Positions 25,046 through 33,921 of a stretch of 64,000 nt of DNA are shown here, piece after piece; position 1 is the first letter of the stretch; the number at the start of each line of letters is the position of its first letter. Made by a program: the position numbers and the translations under genes. The DNA comes from Galbibacter sp038433465 (GTDB taxonomy: Bacteria; Bacteroidota; Bacteroidia; Flavobacteriales; Flavobacteriaceae): contig NZ_JAESVF010000006.1 of the NCBI RefSeq assembly GCF_038433465.1, forward strand, positions 110,787-174,786, in the 5' to 3' direction. A model generated the notes under the pieces. The model saw only the letters and a list, made by a program, of their open reading frames with translations, searched no databases and was not told where the DNA came from.

Positions 25046-26062
25046 ATGACCTCAAATTTGGTTATTTACGATTTAAAAAAAATCACTCCTTTAATCGCTT
25101 CCAGAGAAGGCGAACAGAAACTCGGTGAAAGTATCGAGCTTTTACACGGAAACGACTCGCTGAGTTCTCAACTAGCCACCTCCGATGCTAAATATGTACT
25201 CCTCGGAATTCCCGAAGATATTGGCGTTGTTGCTAATCATGGAAACGCGGGAGCTAGAAATGCGTGGAGCACTGCTCTCCCCTATATTTTGAATATTCAG
25301 AGTAATCAATTTACCAAAGGAAAAAAAATATTGCTTTTAGGGCATTTAGATTTTTCTTCGGAAATGAAACAAATTGATGCCTTGGAAGGTGATGAAAAAA
25401 TTGCTGAAGCCCGAAAAATTACCGAGCAAATTGATGCCGAAGTAACTAGTCTTATTCATGAAATTGTTGCCAATGGGAAGAAACCTATAATTATTGGAGG
25501 CGGACACAACAATGCCTACGGAATTTTAAAAGGAACTTCATTAGCCACAGGAAAGTCGGTTAACTGCCTTAACATCGATGCGCATACCGATTTTAGAAAA
25601 CGCGAAGGAAGACATAGCGGTAACGGCTTTTCGTATGCTTTTTACGAAGGTTTTTTAGAAAATTATTTCATCTTCGGAATACACGAGAATTATACATCGC
25701 GTAAAGTTTTTAAGAATCTCGAAAAAGAAACGCGTGTGAAATTCAACACTTTTGAAGAACTTTTTATCCGCAGCGAAAAAGGCTTTGATTTTGAATTAAA
25801 AGAAGCGCTCGACTTTGTGAAAAATTCACGATTTGGACTAGAAATCGATATGGACGCCATCGAAGAAATGCCAAGTAGTGCATACACAAGCTCTGGACTT
25901 CCATTAAACACGGTGCGAGAGATTGTTTTTAAAAGTAAGCAACACAAAAGTATTGCGTATTTACATATTTGTGAAGCAGCACCAATCCCAGAAAACAAAC
26001 GTGAAACCACCAAAGTTGGAAAGGCAATTGCTTATTTGGTGTCCGATTTTATAAGAAAATAA
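25046..26062 (+). CDS. Arginase/formimidoylglutamase family hydrolase
   Basis: 338 residues. It has the ureohydrolase fold with a binuclear manganese site: GGGHNNAYG (first His ligand), NIDAHTDFR (D-x-H-x-D ligands) and EIDMDAIEEMP (two Asp ligands). Sequences of this kind in flavobacteria are annotated formimidoylglutamase (last step of histidine breakdown). No other hut gene is near, so the substrate is inferred only from resemblance; arginase or agmatinase activity cannot be excluded. A GNAT gene follows 8 bases later. The 275 bases upstream hold no gene. Confidence 0.75.
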   Translation: MTSNLVIYDLKKITPLIASREGEQKLGESIELLHGNDSLSSQLATSDAKYVLLGIPEDIGVVANHGNAGARNAWSTALPYILNIQSNQFTKGKKILLLGHLDFSSEMKQIDALEGDEKIAEARKITEQIDAEVTSLIHEIVANGKKPIIIGGGHNNAYGILKGTSLATGKSVNCLNIDAHTDFRKREGRHSGNGFSYAFYEGFLENYFIFGIHENYTSRKVFKNLEKETRVKFNTFEELFIRSEKGFDFELKEALDFVKNSRFGLEIDMDAIEEMPSSAYTSSGLPLNTVREIVFKSKQHKSIAYLHICEAAPIPENKRETTKVGKAIAYLVSDFIRK

Positions 26063-26070
26063 TATTTTAA

Positions 26071-26535
26071 ATGAAGTTTGAAATTGTTCCCTTCCAACCA
26101 CAATACGCCAATATTTTTAAAGATTTAAATGTAGAATGGCTCGAAAAACACTTTGTTGTAGAAAAACACGATGAAGATGTTTTAGCCAATTGCAAAGAAA
26201 ATATTATCGACACAGGCGGCGCCATTTATTTTGCCAAAATAGATAAAAATATAGTTGGCTGTTTTGCCTTTTATAAAATTGGAGAAAACCGATTTGAACT
26301 AACCAAAATGGCTGTTTCTCCTAATTTCCGTGGACAAAAAATTGGTCAGCAATTATTACAGTTTGCTATCAATGCAGCCAAAGAAAAGCAGTTTGACGAA
26401 CTGTTGTTATATTCTAGTAGAAAGCTTGAAAACGCTATTTATCTATACCGAAAATACGGATTTATAGAAGTACCACTCGAAGAAAATTCGCCGTACAAAA
26501 GAGCTGATATTAAAATGGTATATCCGTTATCCTAA
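26071..26535 (+). CDS. GNAT family N-acetyltransferase
   Basis: 154 residues. The acetyl-CoA loop is seen in MAVSPNFRGQKIGQQLLQFAI (the R/QxxGxG/A-type motif A), preceded by the beta strands GCFAFYKI and FELTKM and followed by YLYRKYGFIEVP, the typical motif B. Cytoplasmic acyltransferase of unknown substrate. It is 8 bases behind the arginase-family gene. Its TAA stop overlaps the stop of the convergent patatin gene in CTAA. Confidence 0.85.
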   Translation: MKFEIVPFQPQYANIFKDLNVEWLEKHFVVEKHDEDVLANCKENIIDTGGAIYFAKIDKNIVGCFAFYKIGENRFELTKMAVSPNFRGQKIGQQLLQFAINAAKEKQFDELLLYSSRKLENAIYLYRKYGFIEVPLEENSPYKRADIKMVYPLS

Positions 26536-27455
26536 ACTGCTTTTGATACACTTTTAGCTTCGGCATCTTTCTGAAGTTTTACACGGTCTTTAGCGTACAC
26601 TTTTCCTTGCTCCCACCACTCTGCCATTAACTCTTTATTAAAATACAAAGAGTTTTCTGTAAGTCTGGTTGGCGTAAAGTAGGTGTTTAATTTCACGTTT
26701 TTATTTATGGCTGCAAGCTTTCCTTCTACCACGTCATGCGATTCTAATTGGTCGAGCACAAAACTGTATAAATTCACCATCAATGAAAAAGGATTCTTTC
26801 CTAACACCTTTTTATGCTCCATATTTTCGGTTTCCAAAATAATAGCATCAACTTCGGTAGCGCCCATTTTAATTGCTTCTCGAATCGGAATTACACATCC
26901 CAAACCACCATCAGCATATTCAAATCCGTTTTTCTTGGCAAGCGACATAAACGGCACATAGTTGCATGAAAGCCAAATCCAATCGCAAAAATCTTCATAA
27001 CTGTAATCCATAATCGACTTGTATTCAACACGATTCATAGAAAGGTTTGAAACCGTTACCACTACGTTCTTCCCTTTTTCTTTCAGCAAATTATAATTCG
27101 TTTCAGAAAAATGTTTCCGAATGTGTTTTCTCAAATTTTTACTTTCTCCAAATGTTCTTTTTCGCTTTAAAAGTTGCCACATTACGTTTAAATAATTAAT
27201 AGCAACATACTCCTTCTCTCCTTTCTTTCGAGTTACAAACGGATTATTACTAAATATTTTACGTTGCGTAACCGTAGTATACACTTCGTAAATTTTTTGA
27301 ATATCGTTATTGGCTAAGTGCGGAATAAGTAAACTCCCCGTCGAAGTACCCAAATAAAGGTCATAATCTCTTTTTTCAGTATTAATAAGGTACTCTGCTA
27401 CGCCACCGGCAAAAGCGCCTTTGCTTCCTCCTCCTGAAATTACTAATGCTCGCAT
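26532..27455 (-). CDS. Patatin-like phospholipase, copy 1
   Basis: 307 residues. The patatin lipase elements are complete: oxyanion loop SGGGSKGAFAGG (7-18), nucleophile Ser38 in GTSTGS and catalytic Asp in YADGGLG. Catalyses lipid acyl hydrolysis. No signal peptide. It lies 9 bases downstream of a paralogue and is the third gene of an M1 peptidase-patatin-patatin operon. N-terminal 18 residues are almost identical to the paralogue, while the ends differ, so this is an old tandem duplication with both copies apparently active. Confidence 0.88.
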   Translation of the reverse strand: MRALVISGGGSKGAFAGGVAEYLINTEKRDYDLYLGTSTGSLLIPHLANNDIQKIYEVYTTVTQRKIFSNNPFVTRKKGEKEYVAINYLNVMWQLLKRKRTFGESKNLRKHIRKHFSETNYNLLKEKGKNVVVTVSNLSMNRVEYKSIMDYSYEDFCDWIWLSCNYVPFMSLAKKNGFEYADGGLGCVIPIREAIKMGATEVDAIILETENMEHKKVLGKNPFSLMVNLYSFVLDQLESHDVVEGKLAAINKNVKLNTYFTPTRLTENSLYFNKELMAEWWEQGKVYAKDRVKLQKDAEAKSVSKAV

Positions 27456-27464
27456 ATTTTTATT

Positions 27465-28361
27465 TTATAGCTGACTCGTTTCTTTGTTTTTAAATTTAGC
27501 AAAATCATAACCACTTTTCCACCATCTCGTCATTTTTTCTTTATCAAAAATTAAAGAATTGGTAGTTAAAACTGTAGGCGTGTAATAAAAGTTGATAATT
27601 ACATTGCTGTTGGACGCCACAAATTTGCCAATGCGAATGTTTTGATGCTCGATGCGGTCTAGCATAAAACTAAACATCGAGGTAAGCAACGAGAATGGGT
27701 TTCGAGATGGCAGTCGGTTTAACTGCGTAACTTCTGTTTGAAGAATTACAGCATCGACTTCGGTAGCGCCTCGCTTTATCGCTTCTTCTATCGGGACCAT
27801 TGTTCCTAAACCACCATCGGCATACTCACAACCGTTTTTGCGTACCAAGCTCATAAAAGGGGTGTAATTACACGAAATCCAAAGCCAATCGCAAAACTCG
27901 TCGTATTCATAATCTTTTATCGATTTGTATTCTACTTGATTTAACGAAAGGTTGGAAACCGCAATTACAGTTTCGCGACTGCTATTTTTTAACTGCTGAA
28001 ATTCTTCTGTTGTAAAAGTATTTTTAATAAGTTTCCGAAGATTCTCGCTTTCCCCAAAAGTTTTACTTCCGCGAGCAAAATTCCGAAGTACATTTAAGTG
28101 ATTTATCGAAATTTGCTCCACGCCATATTTCTTTTTTACCAAAAAAGGACAATTACTAAATATGGATTCGTTATTAACCGAAGTGTAAACTTCTTTGATT
28201 TTTTCAACTTTGTTAAGCGCTAAATGATTGACCAATAAACTCCCTGTAGAAGTCCCTAAAAACAAATCGTAATTTATTTTTAATTCTTCTATCAAATACT
28301 GTGAAACCCCGCCTGCGAAAGCGCCTTTGCTTCCGCCTCCGCTTATTACGAGCGCCCTCAT
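27465..28361 (-). CDS. Patatin-like phospholipase, copy 2
   Basis: 298 residues, the paralogue of the gene just downstream. It shares MRALVISGGGSKGAFAGGV, GTSTGSLL (Ser38), SNLSLNQVEYKSI, SCNYTPFMSLVRKNG and YADGGLG with copy 1, so the Ser-Asp dyad is intact. The most divergent areas are 60-110 and the last 60 residues, which may define substrate range. It starts 3 bases after the stop of the M1 peptidase gene, so the three are very likely one transcript. Confidence 0.88.
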   Translation of the reverse strand: MRALVISGGGSKGAFAGGVSQYLIEELKINYDLFLGTSTGSLLVNHLALNKVEKIKEVYTSVNNESIFSNCPFLVKKKYGVEQISINHLNVLRNFARGSKTFGESENLRKLIKNTFTTEEFQQLKNSSRETVIAVSNLSLNQVEYKSIKDYEYDEFCDWLWISCNYTPFMSLVRKNGCEYADGGLGTMVPIEEAIKRGATEVDAVILQTEVTQLNRLPSRNPFSLLTSMFSFMLDRIEHQNIRIGKFVASNSNVIINFYYTPTVLTTNSLIFDKEKMTRWWKSGYDFAKFKNKETSQL

Positions 28362-28364
28362 TTA

Positions 28365-30449
28365 CTATTTTTTAAGTTGTTGCTTCAAAAACATTTGTTC
28401 TTCAGTTGGTAAATTATCAGCTATACTTTCAAGCATGATTTTGTATTCTTTATCTGAAATTAATTCGGTTAACAATTCTTTTGAAAATTTAGAAAATTGC
28501 CAAACAGGATGCCTACAAGCGTTTACCAAATTTGCCAAGGACTTCTCGTTCCAGCCTTGAATTTGATACAAATACTGAAAAGCGTATTGACGCACTTCAA
28601 AATGCTCGGTAGGATTTGTGTAAGCTACCAAAGTATCGTAATACTGTTTTTTATTAGTTTCTTGGTAACCTTCGGTTATCAAAGCCAACGTAAGCCATAA
28701 AGTTTCAACATTTCTATCGCGAAATCCAACTACATTTTTGGTCGCATCAAGATAGCGTTTTCTATCGTTTGTAAACGGAAAGTTCACCCACAATTTCATC
28801 AAAGCCTTTTCAATCGTTAGGTAACTTTTATCAGTCAACAGCTTTTCAAAATCAGCTTTCAACTCAACAGGAATAGGATTCATATACAACGCCACCGCTT
28901 GTCTTGTTTTTAATATTTCGGAATGTAATGCCTTTGAGAAAATAGCTTTTTCAGCTTCGGAATTTGGCAATAACCGTTGTAAGATAGTCTCAACAACAAC
29001 CAACTGCGCTTCTGAAGTATAAATTTCAGGATTACTTTCAGCAAAAGAAATCACTTCTTCTTTACTCATTTCGTCAAGCTCTAAAAGTGTTTTAGAAATC
29101 TTATTTTGTTGCAACAATAGTTTAGCATCGGCAATTGGAAAGTCTTTGCTTACAAACCACTTCTCTACAAAATCATTAAGTTTCAACTGACTTTTTGCAG
29201 AGGCGATATTGATAAAATCGTGTGTATTGGCATTTTTATATGCATATTCGGTTAGGTATTTTTTAACTGATTTCTGAAAAGCTCGGTCGCCAATTAAATT
29301 TCGCAATGCAAAAACAGCCCAAGCCCCACGCTGATAAAAAGTTAAACTACTCGCCTTCGGATTGAGTAAACTCTCGCCTCCTTGTTCGTTCAACGCTTCC
29401 AACTGCTTTGCAGTTTTGTACAACGCTGTGTAAAAATAATCTTCTCCGAAAACCTCTTTTTCTGCTAAGAGCGCATAATAGGTAGCAAAACCTTCTTGCA
29501 ACCAATGATGTTCGCTATTTTCTTCGGTTACCAAATCGCCAAACCACTGATGTGCCAACTCATGCGCATTAACATTAATGTAATTTTTATCTGTAAAACC
29601 TATGGAATCAATCAAAAAAGAATCTGAAAAAATGGTAAGTGATGTATTTTCCATCCCCGCATACAAAAAGTCTTTTACAGGAACTTGCTTGTAATTTTGC
29701 CACGGAAAAGGCACGCCAATCTCTTCTTCTAAAAAATCGAAAATCTGATCGGAATATCGATATGTGGGTTCTACATAATTCTTTGCTGATGGATAATAGT
29801 AAAGTTCTAACGGAATTCCGCTGTTTGAAGTTTTATGAATTACGTCGTATTTCCCAATAGTCAGCGCCACTAAATAACTACTCATTGGAGAATGCATGTC
29901 GTATTTCCAACGAGTAGAAGCCTTTAAAGTTTCTTTTTCTAATAATTTTCCGTTGGCAACAACTTCATAAGCAGATGGAGCTTCGATAGTTATATCAAAC
30001 TCTATTTTTTCATTCATGTCGTCAAAACTCGGAAGCCAATTAGAAGTGTATTTTCCCTGCCCTTGCGTCCAAACTTGATTAGCTGCTTTACTTTCCGAAG
30101 TAATAAAATACAATGCCTTTTTTGGTTTGGCATAATATTCTATTTTTAAACTACTTAAATCGCTTTTATTAAAGTTTTTATTTAATTTAATTTGTTCGTT
30201 ATCATATTCAAAATCAATTGTTTTTTCATCTAAAAAAACATTTTTAATCGTCATATTCTTTGCATCAATAGCAAACATATTTGTGTCTTTCAACACCTCA
30301 AAACGATAAACTACACTCCCAGAAATTTCTTTTAATTCAGGCTGAATAGCAACAGAAACTTCGGCGTGTTTCACATCGAAATAGGCGGTTTGTTGCGAAA
30401 AACTAAAGAAAAATAAACATTGAAATAGAATGGCAAATAGTAGCTTCAT
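28365..30449 (-). CDS. M1 family metallopeptidase (aminopeptidase N-like), secreted
   Basis: 694 residues from the ATG at 30449; the open frame continues to a TTG at 30470, but the ATG gives a clean signal peptide (MKLLFAILFQCLFFFSFSQQ). The zinc site HELAHQWFGDL, then a Glu in EGFATYY, and the substrate loop YAGMENTS show the M1 family. The N-terminal beta domain and C-terminal helical domain are both present. It should act in the periplasm or outside the cell on peptides. It is the first gene of an operon with two patatins; the functional link is unknown. Confidence 0.9.
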   Translation of the reverse strand: MKLLFAILFQCLFFFSFSQQTAYFDVKHAEVSVAIQPELKEISGSVVYRFEVLKDTNMFAIDAKNMTIKNVFLDEKTIDFEYDNEQIKLNKNFNKSDLSSLKIEYYAKPKKALYFITSESKAANQVWTQGQGKYTSNWLPSFDDMNEKIEFDITIEAPSAYEVVANGKLLEKETLKASTRWKYDMHSPMSSYLVALTIGKYDVIHKTSNSGIPLELYYYPSAKNYVEPTYRYSDQIFDFLEEEIGVPFPWQNYKQVPVKDFLYAGMENTSLTIFSDSFLIDSIGFTDKNYINVNAHELAHQWFGDLVTEENSEHHWLQEGFATYYALLAEKEVFGEDYFYTALYKTAKQLEALNEQGGESLLNPKASSLTFYQRGAWAVFALRNLIGDRAFQKSVKKYLTEYAYKNANTHDFINIASAKSQLKLNDFVEKWFVSKDFPIADAKLLLQQNKISKTLLELDEMSKEEVISFAESNPEIYTSEAQLVVVETILQRLLPNSEAEKAIFSKALHSEILKTRQAVALYMNPIPVELKADFEKLLTDKSYLTIEKALMKLWVNFPFTNDRKRYLDATKNVVGFRDRNVETLWLTLALITEGYQETNKKQYYDTLVAYTNPTEHFEVRQYAFQYLYQIQGWNEKSLANLVNACRHPVWQFSKFSKELLTELISDKEYKIMLESIADNLPTEEQMFLKQQLKK

Positions 30450-30549
30450 GGGGTTTTGTTTAAAAAGCAATGTACTATTTCTTTCTGAAAATCTTTAAAT
30501 ACTGTGAAACAATTTTCACACAATCAAACTAACTATTATCTTCGTAATT

Positions 30550-32652
30550 ATGAATTCGAATGTCTTACAAACACCCATAGATTATTTAAAGGGAGTTGGC
30601 CCAAATCGTGCCGACTTGCTTCGTAAGGAACTCGGAATTCACACCTATCAAGACTTAGTAAACTTATTCCCAAATAGATACATCGATAAAACTCGTTATT
30701 ATAAAATTAACGAATTGCAACGCAATAATACAGAGGTGCAAATTGTTGGGAAAATTACACATCTAAAATCTGTTGAGCAAAAGCGCGGAAAGCGCCTCGT
30801 AGCAACGTTTGTAGATGATACCGGACAAATGGAATTGGTTTGGTTTAGAGGCCACAAATGGATTCGAGAAAGTATTAAATTAAACCAACCGTACGTTATT
30901 TTTGGTCGCACCAATTGGTATAATGGCTTTTCAATGCCACACCCAGAAATGGAGTTGTTGCACGAACACGAAAAAAACCTTCGTACTGCAATGCAACCTG
31001 TGTATCCATCTACCGAAAAGCTAGTAAATAAAGGTATTACCAATAGAGTTGTTAATAAAATTATGCAACAACTTTTTATTGAAACAAAAGCTCGTTTTTT
31101 TGATACACTCCCTACAGAATTGCTTGATGAATTAAAACTGATTTCAAAGAGTAAAGCTTTGTTTAATATTCACTTTCCTCAAAGTCAGGAGTTATTAGCC
31201 AAGGCACAATACCGTTTAAAATTTGAAGAACTTTTTTACATTCAACTACAACTTATCTCTAAAAACCTAACGCGTAAAAGTAAAATCAAAGGGTTTAATT
31301 TTGACCAAGTTGGGACTTTATTTAATACATTTTACGCTTCCCACCTTCCTTTTGAATTGACAAATGCACAAAAACGTGTTATAAAAGAAATTCGAAACGA
31401 CTTAGGAAGCAACGCACAAATGAACCGATTACTCCAAGGTGATGTGGGTTCTGGAAAAACAATTGTGGCTTTAATGACCATGCTTTTAGCAATTGATAAC
31501 GGTTTTCAAGCCTGTTTGGTTGCTCCGACCGAAATTTTAGCGCAACAGCATTTCAACGGAATTTTAGAACTTGTTAAACCACTCGATATTGAAGTAAAAT
31601 TGCTTACAGGTTCATCGAAAACAGCCGAACGTAAAGAAATTCACGAGCAACTCGAAAACGGAACTTTACATATTTTAATTGGTACGCATGCCGTTTTGGA
31701 GGATAAAGTAGTTTTTAAAAACTTAGGACTTGCAATTATCGACGAGCAACACCGATTTGGTGTAGAGCAACGCTCTAAACTATGGCGTAAAAACGATATT
31801 CCGCCACATATTTTAGTAATGACCGCCACTCCTATTCCGCGGACTTTAGCAATGAGTTTGTATGGCGATTTGGATATTTCTGTTATTGATGAATTGCCTC
31901 CAGGACGAAAAGCTATTAAAACAGTTCATCGCTACGATAGCAACCGCCTCAAGGTTTTTCGGTTTATAAAAGATGAAATTGCAAAAGGCCGACAAGTGTA
32001 TGTGGTATATCCGCTTATTCAAGAATCGGAAAAACTCGATTATAAAGATTTGATGGATGGCTACGAGAGTATTGCAAGAGAATTTCCACAGCCTAACTAT
32101 CAAATTTCTATTGTACACGGACAAATGAAACCTGCCGATAAAGATTACGAAATGGATAGGTTTGTAAAAGGCGAAACTCAAATAATGGTTGCCACAACAG
32201 TGATTGAAGTGGGGGTTAATGTGCCAAATGCATCGGTGATGATTATTGAAAGTGCCGAGCGCTTCGGATTGTCACAATTACACCAATTACGCGGACGTGT
32301 AGGGCGTGGTGCCGAGCAGAGTTATTGTATTTTAATGACAGGGCATAAATTATCAAACGACTCGAAAACCCGACTCGAAACAATGACTCGCACCAACGAC
32401 GGATTTGAAATTGCTGAAGTCGATTTAAAACTTCGCGGACCTGGAGACATCATGGGGACACAACAAAGTGGCGTGCTCAATTTAAAAATTGCCGATATTG
32501 TAAAAGACAATGATATTTTAAAAACTGCGCGTTATTATGCTATACGGATTTTAAAAGAAGACCCGAGTCTTTCGCTTGAAAAAAATAAAATCATAAAATA
32601 CACCTATCAACTATTGGCGAAGCATAAAAATATTTGGAATTATATTAGTTAG
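30550..32652 (+). CDS. recG: ATP-dependent DNA helicase RecG
   Basis: 700 residues. RecG remodels stalled forks and branched DNA. It has the N-terminal wedge/OB domain (about 1-170, with VGPNRADLLRKELGI at the helix-hairpin element and LVATFVDDTGQMELVWFRG), Walker A GDVGSGKT (297-304), the DEQH motif (398-401), TATPIPRTLA and helicase motif VI QLRGRVGRG. The start ATG follows a TATCTTCG sequence that may be a degenerate -7 box. It stands alone, divergent from the M1 peptidase operon. Confidence 0.96.
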   Translation: MNSNVLQTPIDYLKGVGPNRADLLRKELGIHTYQDLVNLFPNRYIDKTRYYKINELQRNNTEVQIVGKITHLKSVEQKRGKRLVATFVDDTGQMELVWFRGHKWIRESIKLNQPYVIFGRTNWYNGFSMPHPEMELLHEHEKNLRTAMQPVYPSTEKLVNKGITNRVVNKIMQQLFIETKARFFDTLPTELLDELKLISKSKALFNIHFPQSQELLAKAQYRLKFEELFYIQLQLISKNLTRKSKIKGFNFDQVGTLFNTFYASHLPFELTNAQKRVIKEIRNDLGSNAQMNRLLQGDVGSGKTIVALMTMLLAIDNGFQACLVAPTEILAQQHFNGILELVKPLDIEVKLLTGSSKTAERKEIHEQLENGTLHILIGTHAVLEDKVVFKNLGLAIIDEQHRFGVEQRSKLWRKNDIPPHILVMTATPIPRTLAMSLYGDLDISVIDELPPGRKAIKTVHRYDSNRLKVFRFIKDEIAKGRQVYVVYPLIQESEKLDYKDLMDGYESIAREFPQPNYQISIVHGQMKPADKDYEMDRFVKGETQIMVATTVIEVGVNVPNASVMIIESAERFGLSQLHQLRGRVGRGAEQSYCILMTGHKLSNDSKTRLETMTRTNDGFEIAEVDLKLRGPGDIMGTQQSGVLNLKIADIVKDNDILKTARYYAIRILKEDPSLSLEKNKIIKYTYQLLAKHKNIWNYIS

Positions 32653-32725
32653 TTTCATCCTTGATTTTCTGAAATTGAATTTTAACTGATATCTTAGTGT
32701 TGGTTATATTAAAGACAAAACCAAA

Positions 32726-33304
32726 ATGAAAGAGTTTAACGAAATCATAAAAGCAAATTTTGGAGCGCTAACAAATGAGGAAATCGAAATTCTTCGGTCT
32801 TATTTTCATGAAGAAGAGCTAAGCAAAAACGACTTTTTCACACAAACTGGTAACTATTGTAAGAAACTGAGTCTTGTAAAATCGGGGCTTTTACGAATTT
32901 ACAGACTTTCCGACGGAAAAGAAATAACGCAATGGATTTCGACTCCGAATTACTTCACAACTGAAATCTCAAGCTTCTTTTTTGACCAACCAAGTCGGTT
33001 GTCAATTCAAGCCTTAACCAATATAGAGTTGCTGACAATAGACAAGCAAAGCTATTTGGAATTAAAAAAACAACTTCCGAAATGGAAAGAAATAGAAACG
33101 CAGTTTATCGCCAAGTGTTTCGCAATTCTCGAAGACAGAGTTTTTTCGCATTTATCTTTGAGTGCCGAAGAAAGGTATAATTTATACTTTGAACAAAACA
33201 GAGAAATTTTCAACCAAGTTCCGTTACAATATATTGCTTCAATTTTAGGAATGTCGCCAGAAACCCTTAGTCGTATCAGAAAACGACAAGCGGAAAATTC
33301 TTGA
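32726..33304 (+). CDS. Crp/Fnr family transcriptional regulator
   Basis: 192 residues. An N-terminal cyclic-nucleotide-binding-like beta barrel (about 15-115, with SLVKSGLLRIYRLSDGKEITQWI) is followed by a winged helix (about 145-190, QYIASILGMSPETLSRIRK). The barrel lacks the residues known to bind cAMP in Crp, so the signal is unknown. No FNR-type cysteine cluster. It lies 55 bases before a SRPBCC gene and could control or share a transcript with it. Confidence 0.85.
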   Translation: MKEFNEIIKANFGALTNEEIEILRSYFHEEELSKNDFFTQTGNYCKKLSLVKSGLLRIYRLSDGKEITQWISTPNYFTTEISSFFFDQPSRLSIQALTNIELLTIDKQSYLELKKQLPKWKEIETQFIAKCFAILEDRVFSHLSLSAEERYNLYFEQNREIFNQVPLQYIASILGMSPETLSRIRKRQAENS

Positions 33305-33359
33305 TTTTTGTCAAGAGCTTGAAAATTAAAACTTTCGACCTTTGTAAAAAATTATAACA

Positions 33360-33785
33360 ATGACAAAGGAAATCAAAACAGAAATTACAATAAATGCTAG
33401 TCCTGAAAAAGTTTGGAAGATTTTAATCAATCAAAACGAATATCCAAACTGGAATCCTTTCATCAAAAATTTTGAAGGAACATTAAAAGTTGGCGAAAAA
33501 CTTAAAGTTGTTATTCAGCCTGAAAATTCCTCGAAAATGACATTCAAACCAACCGTTTTAGAGTACGAGGCGAACAAAAAACTAAAATGGATAGGTATAT
33601 TTATGATTGGTGGGCTTTTTGACGGAACACATACTTTTGAACTTATTGACAACAAAAACGGAACGACAACCTTCAAACAAAGTGAAATATTTGAAGGCGT
33701 TTTAGTTCGGTTCTTCAATTTGAACAATACAAAAATAGGATTTGAAAAAATGAATATTGAACTCAAAAAACAGAGTGAAAAATAA
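33360..33785 (+). CDS. SRPBCC (START/Bet v1-like) domain protein
   Basis: 141 residues made of a single helix-grip domain: MTKEIKTEITINASPEKVWKIL at the start, WNPFIKNFEGTLKVGEKLKV, and the late TFKQSEIFEGV. Such proteins bind hydrophobic ligands or assist other proteins; the ligand is unknown. Cytoplasmic. It is 55 bases after a Crp-like regulator and 136 before pheT, with GACCTTTG, one mismatch from a -7 box, upstream. Confidence 0.8.
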   Translation: MTKEIKTEITINASPEKVWKILINQNEYPNWNPFIKNFEGTLKVGEKLKVVIQPENSSKMTFKPTVLEYEANKKLKWIGIFMIGGLFDGTHTFELIDNKNGTTTFKQSEIFEGVLVRFFNLNNTKIGFEKMNIELKKQSEK

Positions 33786-33888
33786 ATCGCTTCTGCCAAC
33801 AGTATAATAAACTAGAAACAATTTCAAATAAATCTCTTTTCAGCAAAAAGAAAAACCGAAGAGAAGTTCAATTTATAATGTGTATTAT

Positions 33889-33896
33889 TATCTTTG
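33889..33896 (+). promoter_or_regulatory. -7 promoter box of pheT (TATCTTTG)
   Basis: A perfect TAnnTTTG box 25 bases before the GTG start. No TTG at -33 stands out at the usual distance, so it is a partial match to the Bacteroidota consensus. Confidence 0.5.
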
Positions 33897-33921
33897 CACC
33901 TCAAATAAATAAAAGTAGCAC

